DNA of 64,000 nucleotides from CAYUIG01 sp964444685 (GCA_964444685.1 CAYUIG010000015.1:5317-69316), one strand, 5' to 3'. Shown: positions 16,698 through 25,447, numbered from the stretch's first letter. Numbers and translations are program-made. Notes: generated by a model from the sequence alone, not told the origin.

Positions 16698-18410
16698 TCA
16701 GGGAAGTGTGGCGTCTTCGGACGCCCGGTAGACGATGCGCCCGCCCACGATCGTAACGAGCACGCGCAGGTCTTTCAGTTCGGTGGGCTGTACCATGAAC
16801 GGGTCGCGGTCCACGACGACGAGGTCCGCGAGCAGTCCCGGCTTCAGCGCCCCCTTCAGATCTTCCTCGCCCGCCACCCACGCGTTGTTCGCAGTGTAGG
16901 CACGCATCGCCGTCTCGATGTCGACGCGCTCCTGCGGGAACCAGCCGCCGGCCGGCTGCCCGTCGAGTGTCTGCCGCGTCACCGCGGCGTACATCCCGGC
17001 GAACGGGTTGGCGGTATACCACGACGCGTTGGTCCCCGGCCAGTCGCTCCCGAACGACAGGACGACGCCGGCATCCTGCAACGTCTTGAACGCATACGCC
17101 CAGCGCGCGCGCGCGCCGATGCGCTCCTCCATCCAGCGCATGTCGTCGATCGCGTGGTACGGCTGCACCTCCGCGATGATGCCGAGTCGTGCCATGCGGC
17201 GCGCCACATCCGCATCGCGGATCACCTGCGTGTGGATCATGCGGAAGCGCCGCTCCTTCGGCCCGTTGGTGTCGATCACGCGCTCGAAGATGTCGAGGAT
17301 CGTGTCGATCGCCTCGTCGCCGATGGCGTGCACCTGCGGCCAGTGGCCGGCGGAGTCGGCGCCCATCATCAGCGCCAGCATGTTGCCCGGCGGCTCCATC
17401 ATGTCGCGCCAGGAACCGCGCACGCCGGTGGTGAGGTACGGCTCGTAGAAGCGCGCCGACGAATTGCCCATGATGCCGTCGACGAACCCCTTCAGCCCGC
17501 CGATCTTGATCCACTCATCGCCGAAGCCGTGGCGGATGCCGAGTGCGCGCAGCTCGTCCCACTTGTCGAGCGTGGGCCGCGCATACACGCGCAGGGTGAG
17601 TTCACCGTTGCGCTTGAGCTCCTGGTACACGCCCATCTGATCGGGGCCGGTGTTGTCGTGTATCGTCGTGACACCCAGCTCAGCGAGATGCTTCAATGCG
17701 ACGCGGGACTCCGCGAGCCGCTGCTCGAACGACTTGGGCGGCACCGCCTGCCGCACGCGTGCGAATGCTTCGGGTGTGAGCCGGCCGGTCGGCTGGCCAC
17801 CTTCGCACTCCACACCTTCCCAGCCGCAGTTCGCGCCCGCCAGCCGCAGTGCGAGCGAGTTCGCGAGATGTTCGCTGCGATCCCAGCGTGAGAGCAGCAC
17901 GGGCGTGAGCGTCGTGACAGAGTCGATCATGCCGCGGTGCGGCCGGAAGCGTGCGCCGCGCGCGTCCGACGCATCGCCTGTACTCCCTGCGGCCCAGTCC
18001 TCGTACGCGCCCCAGTCGCCGCCGAGCATCCATGCGCCGTCCGGGAGGCGGTCGCGCGCTTCGCGCACGCGGCGGATGAGGTCGCCTTCGTTGTGCACGT
18101 CGAGCAGGTTGACGCCGAGCAGCAGCCGGCCGGCGGACTCGAAGTGCGTGTGGTTGTCGATGAATCCCGGTGCGAGGAAGCGGCCGGGCATTTCGAGGAT
18201 GGTGGTGTGCGGTGCGCGCGTGCGGAGCACTTCGTCGCGCGTGCCGACCGCGAGGATGCGATCGTCACGAATGGCGACGGCCTCAGCCCAGGGGGACTCG
18301 GGCACGCCGGTCCATGCCCGTTCCGCGATGACGATGAGGTCGGCCTGCTGCGCGCGTGCGGGGCCGGGGACCGTGACGAGCGCGAGGAGAACGAGGAGCA
18401 GACGTCGCAC
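16698..18410 (-). CDS. Exported YtcJ-type amidohydrolase
   Basis: 570 residues from GTG 18410, with GGAGG 8 bases upstream and a signal peptide directly after (RRLLLVLLALVTVPGPARA). Amidohydrolase-3 features: APGFIDNHTHFESAGRLL (metal-binding HxH), VHAIGDEAIDTILDIFE, HTQVIRDADVARRM and SFGSDWPGTNASWYTANP. Enzymes of this group hydrolyse N-acyl or cyclic amide bonds at a mono- or dinuclear zinc site. The substrate is not predictable. A second, lipoprotein-like member is at 55926-57659. Confidence 0.88.
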   Translation of the reverse strand: MRRLLLVLLALVTVPGPARAQQADLIVIAERAWTGVPESPWAEAVAIRDDRILAVGTRDEVLRTRAPHTTILEMPGRFLAPGFIDNHTHFESAGRLLLGVNLLDVHNEGDLIRRVREARDRLPDGAWMLGGDWGAYEDWAAGSTGDASDARGARFRPHRGMIDSVTTLTPVLLSRWDRSEHLANSLALRLAGANCGWEGVECEGGQPTGRLTPEAFARVRQAVPPKSFEQRLAESRVALKHLAELGVTTIHDNTGPDQMGVYQELKRNGELTLRVYARPTLDKWDELRALGIRHGFGDEWIKIGGLKGFVDGIMGNSSARFYEPYLTTGVRGSWRDMMEPPGNMLALMMGADSAGHWPQVHAIGDEAIDTILDIFERVIDTNGPKERRFRMIHTQVIRDADVARRMARLGIIAEVQPYHAIDDMRWMEERIGARARWAYAFKTLQDAGVVLSFGSDWPGTNASWYTANPFAGMYAAVTRQTLDGQPAGGWFPQERVDIETAMRAYTANNAWVAGEEDLKGALKPGLLADLVVVDRDPFMVQPTELKDLRVLVTIVGGRIVYRASEDATLP

Positions 18411-18435
18411 GAGTGCCTCCGGTTGTGGAGAGCCG

Positions 18436-19638
18436 TCAGCCCACCGTGCTCGGCTCCATGGCCACGGCTTCGCCCATGCGCCGCACGCCCTCGACCAGCT
18501 CATCCTCGGGCGCGGCGAAAGAAAGTCGGACGTAGCGGTCGTCGCCGAATGCTTCGCCGGGAACGAGCGCGACACCGGTGCGGCCGAGCAGCCAGCGGCA
18601 GAACGAAACCGAGTCGGGGAACGCTTCGGTGAAGAACGGCTCGGCGTTGAAGAACAGGTAGAACGCGCCGTCGGGCACGGCGAAGCGCGCGGCGGGCATG
18701 TGTTCGGAGAAGAGGGAGAGCAGCCGCTCGCGGCGGTGCCGGAACACACCGACCATCGCCTTGACGGCATGCTCGACGCGCGGCTCGTGCTTGAACGCCG
18801 CGATCGCGGCGTACTGCGCCGGCGCGGATGCGTGCGTGGTGACGTGGCTCTGGAGCGCGGCCATCTCGGACGCGACCTTCGGATGTGACCAGCTGTAGCC
18901 GATGCGCCACCCGGTCATGGCGAGCGCCTTGGATGCGCCATCGATCATGACCACGCGCTCGAGCAGCTTCGGATCGAGGTCGAGCACACCGTCGGCGCGC
19001 GCAGCCGTGAAGCAGATGCGCGAGTAGATCTCGTCGCTGATCACCCAGAGCTTGCGGCCCGCGGCCCACTCGAGGATCGTGGCGAGCTCGGCGCGCGTGT
19101 ACACCGCGCCGGTCGGGTTCGACGGCGAGTTGAGCACGAGCCCCTTCGTCTCGGGGGTCACGTGCTTCTCGAGGTCCGCGACCGTCACCTTGAACCCGGT
19201 CTCGAGCGTGGTCGGGACAAGATCGGTCTCCGCGCGCGCGATCCGCAGGATCTCCGGGTAGCTCGTCCAGTACGGCGACGGCAGGAGCACGCGGTCGCCG
19301 GGGCCGAACAGCACGAAGCAGGCGTTGAAGAAGGCCTGTTTGGCGCCCGAGCTGACGACGATCGCGGCCGGGTCCACGTCGCGCCCGTGCAGCGTGGCCA
19401 GGTGCTCGGCGATGGTCTGGCGGAGCACCGGCACGCCGGCCACGGGGGTGTAATGCGTGAAGCCCTGATTGATCGAGGCGATGCCGGCCTGCGCGGCGAA
19501 GTCGGGGGTCCGGAAGTCGGGCTCGCCCGCGGAGAGGTCGATGATCTCGCGGCCCTCATCGCGCAGCCGCTTGCAGTACGAGGCGATCGCGAGGGTGGCC
19601 GAGGGTTCGAGGCCGGCCACGTTGGCGCTGAACTCCAT
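18436..19638 (-). CDS. PLP-dependent aminotransferase, aspartate aminotransferase type
   Basis: 400 residues from ATG 19638, a normal length for fold-type I class I aminotransferases. PLP signature: NSPSNPTGAVYTRAEL, SDEIYSRICF and DGASKALAMTGWRIGY with Lys237 as the Schiff-base residue. It matches the AAT subgroup Ib, which takes aspartate and often prephenate or other amino acids. It is probably cytoplasmic and upstream of the amidohydrolase with a 25-base gap. It is divergent from the DsbA-like gene with a 111-base intergenic region. Confidence 0.9.
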   Translation of the reverse strand: MEFSANVAGLEPSATLAIASYCKRLRDEGREIIDLSAGEPDFRTPDFAAQAGIASINQGFTHYTPVAGVPVLRQTIAEHLATLHGRDVDPAAIVVSSGAKQAFFNACFVLFGPGDRVLLPSPYWTSYPEILRIARAETDLVPTTLETGFKVTVADLEKHVTPETKGLVLNSPSNPTGAVYTRAELATILEWAAGRKLWVISDEIYSRICFTAARADGVLDLDPKLLERVVMIDGASKALAMTGWRIGYSWSHPKVASEMAALQSHVTTHASAPAQYAAIAAFKHEPRVEHAVKAMVGVFRHRRERLLSLFSEHMPAARFAVPDGAFYLFFNAEPFFTEAFPDSVSFCRWLLGRTGVALVPGEAFGDDRYVRLSFAAPEDELVEGVRRMGEAVAMEPSTVG

Positions 19639-19749
19639 GCGATCCACGGTTCGGGTGGACGTTCGGTCGAATATGGGGAACGCCGGCGAGGCGCGACAGG
19701 GCGGCTCCGTTGTTGCACGCGTGCGCGGGGCCGGCGAGATTACCGCGCC

Positions 19750-20328
19750 GTGATCGAGGAGCGGGAGGAGGTCGTGCTGTACGGGGATTACGCGTGCCCG
19801 TACAGCTACCTCGCGGAGTCGGTGGTGGCTGCGCTGCGCGCGCAGGACGTTGCGGTCGCGCGGCGCGGATTCGAGCTGCGCCCGCCCGGTTCGCCGCTGG
19901 TGCTGACCTGGCCGGACGGGATCGAGGCGCTGGCCGGACGCTTCGGTGTGGAGCTGAACCGTCCGCCGCGGCCGGTGCGCACGCGCAAGGCGCACGAAGC
20001 CGCGATGCAGGCCGGGTCGCGCGGCATGCACGAAGCGATGCACGCGGCGATCTTCCGCGCGTACTTCGTGGAGGGCCGCGACATCGGCCGGATCGACGTG
20101 CTGGCGACGATCGCAGGCGAGATCGGGCTGGATGCCAGCGAGATGCGCGTCGTGCTCGACGTGGACCGCTGGGCCGACAACGTGGTGGCGGACCGTGAGC
20201 GCGCACTCGCACTCGGCATCGATGCCACGCCCGTGTTCGCGATCGGCGGACGCGTGCTGACGGGACTCGACGAGCCCGCTCGAATGGTCGAACGGGTGCG
20301 CCGGGCACTGGAGGAGACGGGATCGTGA
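19750..20328 (+). CDS. DsbA/FrnE-family thioredoxin-fold protein
   Basis: 192 residues from GTG 19750. No signal peptide, so cytoplasmic. VVLYGDYACPYSYLAESV has a CPYS site (single catalytic Cys, second Cys replaced by Ser), followed by a helical insertion and DATPVFAIGGRVLTG with the cis-Pro. This is the FrnE/2-hydroxychromene-2-carboxylate isomerase group. The CxxS form suggests glutathione-like or isomerase chemistry rather than disulfide formation. It is first of three overlapping genes ending in the pseudo-helicase. Confidence 0.84.
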   Translation: MIEEREEVVLYGDYACPYSYLAESVVAALRAQDVAVARRGFELRPPGSPLVLTWPDGIEALAGRFGVELNRPPRPVRTRKAHEAAMQAGSRGMHEAMHAAIFRAYFVEGRDIGRIDVLATIAGEIGLDASEMRVVLDVDRWADNVVADRERALALGIDATPVFAIGGRVLTGLDEPARMVERVRRALEETGS

Positions 20329-20639
20329 CGTACGAACGGATGACCGCGGTGAGCGTGAAGGACGCGCTCCGTCTCGCGGTGGACATACTGATGGAGCGGC
20401 TGCCGATCGAGGTGGTGCAGCAGGACCACCACTCGGTCACACTGCGCGGCGGCGACGGCACCGCGAAGATCGAGGCGCACCGCCACGGCGCGGACACGGT
20501 CGTGCACGTGCACACGGACCAGCTGCGCACTTCGCGGCTGGACGGCGAGGTGCAGTACTACCTGACGATGCTGCCGTACCAGCCGGGGGATCGGCGCCAG
20601 CGCGGCGAGGCACAGCCGGGCGGACTGTCGAGGACGTGA
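20325..20639 (+). CDS. Small unknown protein between DsbA-like and pseudo-helicase genes
   Basis: 104 residues. GTG 20325 overlaps the previous stop (GTGA), and its own TGA overlaps the next ATG, so all three genes are tightly coupled. The sequence alternates helix (VKDALRLAVDILMERLP) and strands (IEVVQQDHHSVTLRGGDGTAKIEAHRH is the longest stretch, with many His), ending in a basic disordered tail. I do not recognise a family. The His-rich middle could bind metal. Confidence 0.65.
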   Translation: MTYERMTAVSVKDALRLAVDILMERLPIEVVQQDHHSVTLRGGDGTAKIEAHRHGADTVVHVHTDQLRTSRLDGEVQYYLTMLPYQPGDRRQRGEAQPGGLSRT

Positions 20640-22156
20640 TGGCGACCTTCGCGGAGCTGGGACTGCACGACGAACTGGTGCGCGCGGCGTCGGACGCGGG
20701 CTACGAGCGTCCGACCGCACTCCAGGCCGCGGCCCTGCCCGTGCTCCGCAGGGGTGGCAACGCACTCGTCCTGGGCTCCGCGGGCGCCGGGATCACGGCG
20801 GCGTGGGGCCTCGCACTGATGGATCGCGTGCTGTCTGCCGACGCGGCCGACGCAGGCGAGACCGGCCAGTGGCCGCGTGTGCTGGTCGTCACGCCGACCG
20901 CGGAGCGCGCGGCCGCTGCGGCCGAGGGTCTCTCCGTTTTCGGTGGATCGGTCGGACTCTCCGTGCGCGCCGCGCTGCCCGGATACGGCCGCGATGTCGC
21001 GGTGGACGTGCTCATCGTTCCGGCGACGTCGCTCGTCCGCTCGCTCGAGCGCAGCACACTCAAGCTCGGCCGCACGATCGCGATCGTCGTGGATGCCACC
21101 GATGCGCTCATCGAGCTGCACGGCACGGATGTGCTCGAGGCATTGATGGTGGCCGCGGAGCGCGACACGCAGCGCGTGATCGTCGCCGCGAAGGCGACGG
21201 AGCCGGTCACGAAGCTCGTCGACGCGCACGTACGTCGCGCGGTCACGATCCCTGCGGCGGGCGGGCAGCCGGTCGAAACGACCGGATCCATCGGCTACGT
21301 CGTCGCACGGGAGACGGAGAAGGAGGAGCAGACGGCGCGACTCATCGGTGCGCGCGGTGATGCGCCCGGTGTCGTTGCGACCCGCACCGGCGCGCGTGCT
21401 GCGCGCATCTCGGAGCGGCTCGCGCGCCGCGGGCTCGACGTGCGCGTGATCTCGCTCGAGGATGCGCCCGCAAAGTCGGTAGCGATCGCGTACGATGTGC
21501 CGCCCGATGCGGAGCTGATGGCCACGCTCGAAGCGGATGCGGTGGTGCTCGTGGAGCCGGACGAGCTGACGCACCTCCGTACGATCGCGGCCGCGGCGGC
21601 GCTCGAGGTGCGTGCTGCGCCGGAGCGCACGCCGAAGGGATCGGTCGAGCGTTTCCGGGACGAGGTGCGACGCGCGCTCGACAGCGCCGATCTCGACGCG
21701 CAGATGCTCGTGCTCGAGCCGCTCTTCGCCACGCGCTCGGCGGCGGAGGTGGCGGCGGCGCTGTCGGCGCTGCTGCGCGCGAAGCCGGCACCCGAGCCCG
21801 CTGCACCCGCCGCGAAGTCGCTGCCGATGCGCGGCGCACCGGCAGGCGAGCCGCCGGAGTCGTTCGCGCGGCTGTTCGTGGGTGTTGGCGAACGTGACAA
21901 CGTGCGCCCGGGCGACATCGTGGGTGCGATCACGGGCGAGGCGGGGGTGAAGGGCGATCAGATCGGTAGGGTCGAGATCCGCGACACGTTCTCGGTCGTC
22001 GAGGTCGCACCCGACATCGCGGAGCGTGTGATCCGCGCGCTCAACGGCACGACGCTGCGCGGGCGTGCATTGCGCGTGGACTACGATCGACGCGGTACGG
22101 TCGGTGCGCCGCCGGCCCGGCGCGAGCGGCGGCCGGGGCCGCGGCCGCGCAGGTGA
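20639..22156 (+). CDS. Degenerate DEAD-box protein with DbpA RNA-binding domain
   Basis: 505 residues from ATG 20639 (TGATG overlap; GTG 20636 is also possible). The order of a DEAD-box helicase is intact: Q motif GYERPTALQ, motif I position GSAGAGITAAW, motif Ia VVTPTAERA, motif II position IVVDATDALIE, then a second RecA-like domain (PGVVATRTGARAARISERL). However, the Walker Lys is Ile, DEAD is DATD, SAT is unclear, and no HRIGRTGR is present. The C-terminal 75 residues (RLFVGVGERDNVRPGDIVG, then the IRDTFSVVEV strand) are a DbpA-type RNA-binding domain. ATP hydrolysis is therefore unlikely. Probable RNA- or ribosome-binding role, inferred. Confidence 0.82.
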   Translation: MATFAELGLHDELVRAASDAGYERPTALQAAALPVLRRGGNALVLGSAGAGITAAWGLALMDRVLSADAADAGETGQWPRVLVVTPTAERAAAAAEGLSVFGGSVGLSVRAALPGYGRDVAVDVLIVPATSLVRSLERSTLKLGRTIAIVVDATDALIELHGTDVLEALMVAAERDTQRVIVAAKATEPVTKLVDAHVRRAVTIPAAGGQPVETTGSIGYVVARETEKEEQTARLIGARGDAPGVVATRTGARAARISERLARRGLDVRVISLEDAPAKSVAIAYDVPPDAELMATLEADAVVLVEPDELTHLRTIAAAAALEVRAAPERTPKGSVERFRDEVRRALDSADLDAQMLVLEPLFATRSAAEVAAALSALLRAKPAPEPAAPAAKSLPMRGAPAGEPPESFARLFVGVGERDNVRPGDIVGAITGEAGVKGDQIGRVEIRDTFSVVEVAPDIAERVIRALNGTTLRGRALRVDYDRRGTVGAPPARRERRPGPRPRR

Positions 22157-22163
22157 CGAAATC

Positions 22164-22198
22164 AGAATGGGAGCCGCCGAAGCGGACTCCCATTCTTT
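22164..22198. terminator. Bidirectional hairpin terminator
   Basis: AGAATGGGAG at 22164-22173 pairs with CTCCCATTCT at 22187-22196. CCGC/GCGG extends the stem inside, with one bulged A and a CGAA loop. TTT follows on the plus strand and ATTTC on the minus side. It lies between the convergent pseudo-helicase and HU genes and can serve both. Confidence 0.75.
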
Positions 22199-22230
22199 CG
22201 CGCGGGAATTGGGGAGCGCGCGCTACCGCG

Positions 22231-22518
22231 CTACGGCTTGACCGCGTCCTTGAGCGCCTTGCCCGGACGGAAGGAAGCGCTCACCGTTTCCTGGATCCGG
22301 ATTTCCTCGCCCGTGCGGGGGTTGCGCCCTGTGCGCGCCTTGCGCTGGCGGGTTTCGAACGTGCCGAACCCGGTGATCTGGACCTTGTCGCCGCGACGCA
22401 GCGCACTGATGATCAGGCCGTCCTCCGGGTTGAACAGCATGTCGACGGCCGTGTTCGCATCGGACCTGCTGAGTCCTGCCCGCTCGGACAGCGCCTGGAC
22501 CAGATCGGACTTGTTCAT
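22231..22518 (-). CDS. hup: HU family DNA-binding protein
   Basis: 95 residues, the usual HU length. N-terminal MNKSDLVQALSERAGLS, the core GFGTFETRQRKARTGRNPRTG with the Pro-tipped DNA-binding arms (RNPRTGE), and a C-terminal ASFRPGKALKDAV all match the HU/IHF signature. HU is the abundant nucleoid protein that bends DNA and helps replication and transcription. AAGGAG lies 6 bases before ATG 22518, and a good promoter is 125 bases upstream. Confidence 0.96.
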   Translation of the reverse strand: MNKSDLVQALSERAGLSRSDANTAVDMLFNPEDGLIISALRRGDKVQITGFGTFETRQRKARTGRNPRTGEEIRIQETVSASFRPGKALKDAVKP

Positions 22519-22641
22519 GTTGGCTCCTTCTCGGCCTCTGAGTAGGTCGGTGCGACGATGCGTGCGGCCACACCGGAAAGCTTCGTTGTCGTGCGCAGGC
22601 CAGCGAGGCCGGCGACGCGGCGCGGGGCCCGCGGGGCAGGT

Positions 22642-22670
22642 AGGTTAGGACGCGCCGGAACGAGCGTCAA
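22642..22670 (-). promoter_or_regulatory. Likely sigma-70 promoter of hup
   Basis: Read on the minus strand, TTGACG (22670-22665) is followed after 17 bases by TAACCT (22647-22642). The -35 matches five of six consensus bases and the spacing is ideal; the -10 is fair. It would give a leader of about 115 bases before the HU ATG. Confidence 0.5.
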
Positions 22671-22712
22671 GGGAAGGCGCATCTGACGCAATCACATAGC
22701 CGTGCAGAGCCG

Positions 22713-23978
22713 ATGCGGGAAAGGGAGCTGGAGGCGGTCCGCGAGATCGCGCACGTGTACCTCACGTCCGCGACCGCCGTCGAGGTGTACCGGCGCGCGC
22801 TCGTACGCCTGACCCCGATGGTGGGCGCTACGTTCGCCTCCGTGTTCCTGCGCGATGCCCGACAGCCCGAGCTGCTCAAGCTCGAGTGCGCGCAGAACTG
22901 GCCGCAGACGTCGCCGCGTCACCTGCGCGAGCTGCGCATCCGCGTGGGCCGCGGCCCGACTGGGCGCGCCGTTGCCGAGGGCGCGGTCGTCGAGGTCCAT
23001 GATGTGTTCGCGGATCCATCGCAACGCGAGTGGTGGGAGCCGGCGCGCGAGCTGGGGTTCCGCTCGCTCATCGCACTGCCGCTGTCCTCCGGTCGTGATA
23101 CCGTCGGTGCGCTCACCTTCTACTTCGCGCAGTCCCGCACATTCGATGACGCCGAGCGGCGGCTGCTCGACATCGTGGCCGATCAGCTCGGCGCGACGGC
23201 CGCGCGCGCACAGCTCATCGAGGACCTGCGGCGTGCCAACGCCACGCTCGGCCGGCAGAACGGTGAGCTTGCGCGCCGCGTGCGCGAGGCCGAGGAGGCG
23301 AAGCGGCTCAAGGACGAGTTCCTGGCCAACATCAGTCATGAAGTGCGCACGCCGCTCAACTCGATCCTCGGCTACGTCTACCTGCTGTCGACGGGTTCGG
23401 CCGGGCCGGTGACCGATCGGCAGAGCGATGTGCTCGACAAGGTGGAGCGTTCCGCGAACGCGCTGCTGCACATGATCACCGACCTGCTCGAGCTGTCGCG
23501 TGTGCGGCTCGGACACGCGGTCGCGGAGAAGCGCCGCGAGGATGCCGTACTGCTCGCGCGCCGCGCCGTCCAGGAGATCTCCGAGGTCGCCGAGGTCTCG
23601 CCGATCGAAGTCGTCGCCGATGGTGAGAGACAGCCGGTCGACACCGACGGCGAGAAGGTGGTCACCATTCTCACCAACTTCCTCTCGAACGCATCGAAAT
23701 TCTCCTCGTGCGCGCCCGTGCGACTCGAGGTGGCAGGCAACGACGGCGAGGTCCGGTGGACCGTGCACGATACGGGCATCGGCATCCGTTCCGAGGACAT
23801 GGACGCGATCTTCGACGAGTTCCGGCAGGTGGACGGCTCGTCCACGCGGCTGTACGGCGGGACGGGGCTCGGGCTGGCTCTGTCGAAGCGGCTTTCCGAG
23901 CTGTTGGGTGGGCGCATCGAGGTCGCCTCGACGCCGGGTGCCGGGTCATCCTTCTCGCTGGTGCTGCCTCGGAACTGA
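22713..23978 (+). CDS. Orphan GAF-domain sensor histidine kinase
   Basis: 421 residues with no transmembrane helix. Residues about 10-165 form a GAF domain (IRVGRGPTGRAVAEGAVVEV, then GFRSLIALPLSSG). A coiled linker (LRRANATLGRQNGELARRV) leads to HisKA with EFLANISHEVRTPLNSILG, His209 being the phosphoacceptor. The HATPase domain has N (NFLSNASKF), G1 (DTGIGI), F (IFDEFRQVD) and G2 (GGTGLGLAL) boxes intact. No response regulator gene is adjacent. The GAF ligand is unknown. HU is divergent upstream. Confidence 0.92.
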   Translation: MRERELEAVREIAHVYLTSATAVEVYRRALVRLTPMVGATFASVFLRDARQPELLKLECAQNWPQTSPRHLRELRIRVGRGPTGRAVAEGAVVEVHDVFADPSQREWWEPARELGFRSLIALPLSSGRDTVGALTFYFAQSRTFDDAERRLLDIVADQLGATAARAQLIEDLRRANATLGRQNGELARRVREAEEAKRLKDEFLANISHEVRTPLNSILGYVYLLSTGSAGPVTDRQSDVLDKVERSANALLHMITDLLELSRVRLGHAVAEKRREDAVLLARRAVQEISEVAEVSPIEVVADGERQPVDTDGEKVVTILTNFLSNASKFSSCAPVRLEVAGNDGEVRWTVHDTGIGIRSEDMDAIFDEFRQVDGSSTRLYGGTGLGLALSKRLSELLGGRIEVASTPGAGSSFSLVLPRN

Positions 23979-23980
23979 AT

Positions 23981-24128
23981 TCACCGCCGAGTCAGAGAGA
24001 ACGGCAGTATCACCGCGGAGGGCGCGGAGGTCGCGGAGAATTTCGTAGTCGGTTCCGGGGAGTTCGGAGTTGCTGGTGTCCGATATCCAACGTTCCGCGC
24101 TCTCCGCGCTCTTCGCGGTAAGATCTCG
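23981..24128. repeat. ACCGCGGAG-type inverted-repeat element, copy 1
   Basis: Two left-hand motifs (TCACCGCCGAG at 23981, TCACCGCGGAGGGCG at 24010) and a right arm at 24091-24128 form an inverted repeat. The 26-base arms ACCGCGGAGGGCGCGGAGGT... and the reverse complement of the right arm agree at 22 positions. The loop is about 60 bases. It occupies the start of the 384-base gap after the kinase gene. A related element is at 43799-43915. It codes for nothing evident. Confidence 0.6.
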
Positions 24129-24140
24129 TGTCATGGGGCG

Positions 24141-24330
24141 GTGAATGCCGGTAAGGTTGCACAGACGCCGCTGCGGGGGATTCGAGTCGTCGCACCGGCA
24201 ACTAATGCCGGTAGGGCTGCACACGGTCGTCATCAGTCCGCGAGAGCAGCGAAACCGGCAATTATTGCCGGTCGGGCTACTCGCATCGTCCATCGGCCGG
24301 CACATGCAGCCGCACCGGCAACCGGCCTGC
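24141..24330. repeat. 60-bp palindromic tandem array, about three units
   Basis: Units start at 24144, 24204 and 24264, exactly 60 bases apart, with a degenerate fourth start at 24324. The conserved part is centred on ACCGGCAACTAATGCCGGT (and ACCGGCAATTATTGCCGGT), a near-perfect palindrome, followed by AGGGCTGCAC. About 28 bases between are not conserved. The array fills the gap before the hydrolase gene at 24363. It is not a CRISPR array (see rejected items). Confidence 0.65.
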
Positions 24331-24362
24331 GCCATCAAGGTGAAACCGTCCGGGGGGAGCTG

Positions 24363-25367
24363 ATGACCGGCCTGCGAATCGCACTGGTTCTGTGGATGGC
24401 TGCAGCACCGGCGGCGGCGCAGGTGAGGACCGCATCCCTCGGGCGCTGCGACCTGGAGCGCGGCGCCGTCATCGACGACTGCACGCTGGCGTATCGGACG
24501 TTCGGCACGCTCACGGCGGACCGACGCAATACCATTCTGGTGCCGACCTGGTTCGGCGGCAGCCTCGACGCCGCACGTGTGCTCCTCGGCGCCGATCCCA
24601 CGAGCGCGATCGATACGACCGCGTTCTTCGTCGTGGTGGTCCAGTCCCTGGGTTCGGCGCCGTCCTCCTCTCCTGGCCCCCGGAACGATGTGGACTTCCC
24701 GGTCGTGGATGTCGAGGACATGGTCCGCGCCGCGTACAGGCTGGTCCACGATGAGCTGCAGCTCCCATCACTCCACGCGGTGGTCGGCATCTCGCTCGGT
24801 GGAGTGCAGGCGTTCGAATGGGGCGCCGCGCATCCGGAGTACGTACACAGGGTCGTGGCGGCCGGCGCGACCACGCGACTGTCCGCCTACAGCCAGGCGT
24901 TCTGGGAACTCATCGCGGCCACGGCTGAGGAGGGCGCGGACGGGCGCGTCAGCCGCGCGGAAAGCCTCGGCTCGATCGCGCGCTTGCTGATTCTCGGCCT
25001 CTCGACGCCGGAGTCCGTGAACCGCCGCGCGCCTTCGGACTATCGGTCCCGGCTGGCATCCCAGGTGCGTGACCTGGAAGGCATCGACCTCCGCGAGTGG
25101 GCATTGACGGCGCGCGCCGGTCTGCGCTACGACCTCGCCCGGAGGACGGACGGCGACATCGCGAAGGTCGCTGAGACCTGGCGGCCCGCCACGCTCGTGA
25201 TTTCTGCGGCACAGGATCACATGGTGGGTCCGCAGCCGTCGCTCGAGTTCGCACGACTCGTGCAGGCGGATACGCTCGTGCTACCCGGTCGCGGCGGCCA
25301 TACCACGGTATTTGCCAGCCCACCGGTGAACGCGGCGATCCGGAGATTCCTCACGGCCGAACGATGA
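24363..25367 (+). CDS. Exported MetX-like alpha/beta hydrolase
   Basis: 334 residues. ATG 24363, after GGGGGGAG, gives a signal peptide (MTGLRIALVLWMAAAPAAA). The fold matches the homoserine acetyltransferase group: TLAYRTFGTL near the start, VVVVQSLGSAPSS, nucleophile elbow VVGISLGGVQAFEWGAAHP, Asp in VISAAQDHMVG and His in LPGRGGHTT. Export argues against methionine synthesis. It is more likely a secreted esterase or acyltransferase of the same fold. The start lies next to the palindromic array. Confidence 0.85.
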   Translation: MTGLRIALVLWMAAAPAAAQVRTASLGRCDLERGAVIDDCTLAYRTFGTLTADRRNTILVPTWFGGSLDAARVLLGADPTSAIDTTAFFVVVVQSLGSAPSSSPGPRNDVDFPVVDVEDMVRAAYRLVHDELQLPSLHAVVGISLGGVQAFEWGAAHPEYVHRVVAAGATTRLSAYSQAFWELIAATAEEGADGRVSRAESLGSIARLLILGLSTPESVNRRAPSDYRSRLASQVRDLEGIDLREWALTARAGLRYDLARRTDGDIAKVAETWRPATLVISAAQDHMVGPQPSLEFARLVQADTLVLPGRGGHTTVFASPPVNAAIRRFLTAER

Positions 25368-25447
25368 AACGCGACCCCTCGAGTTCGCGCGGCTGATCCT
25401 GCACGGCGAGTAGATCGAGGGATCCGGCAGGAAAGGACGGGATCCGT

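Noticed and set aside
24141..24330. CRISPR array
   Set aside because: Spacing is regular, but repeats are only about 70-80% alike, there are just three, and no cas gene is nearby.
24363..25367. Homoserine O-acetyltransferase (metX)
   Set aside because: The fold matches, but the signal peptide puts it outside the cytoplasm, so methionine synthesis is unlikely.
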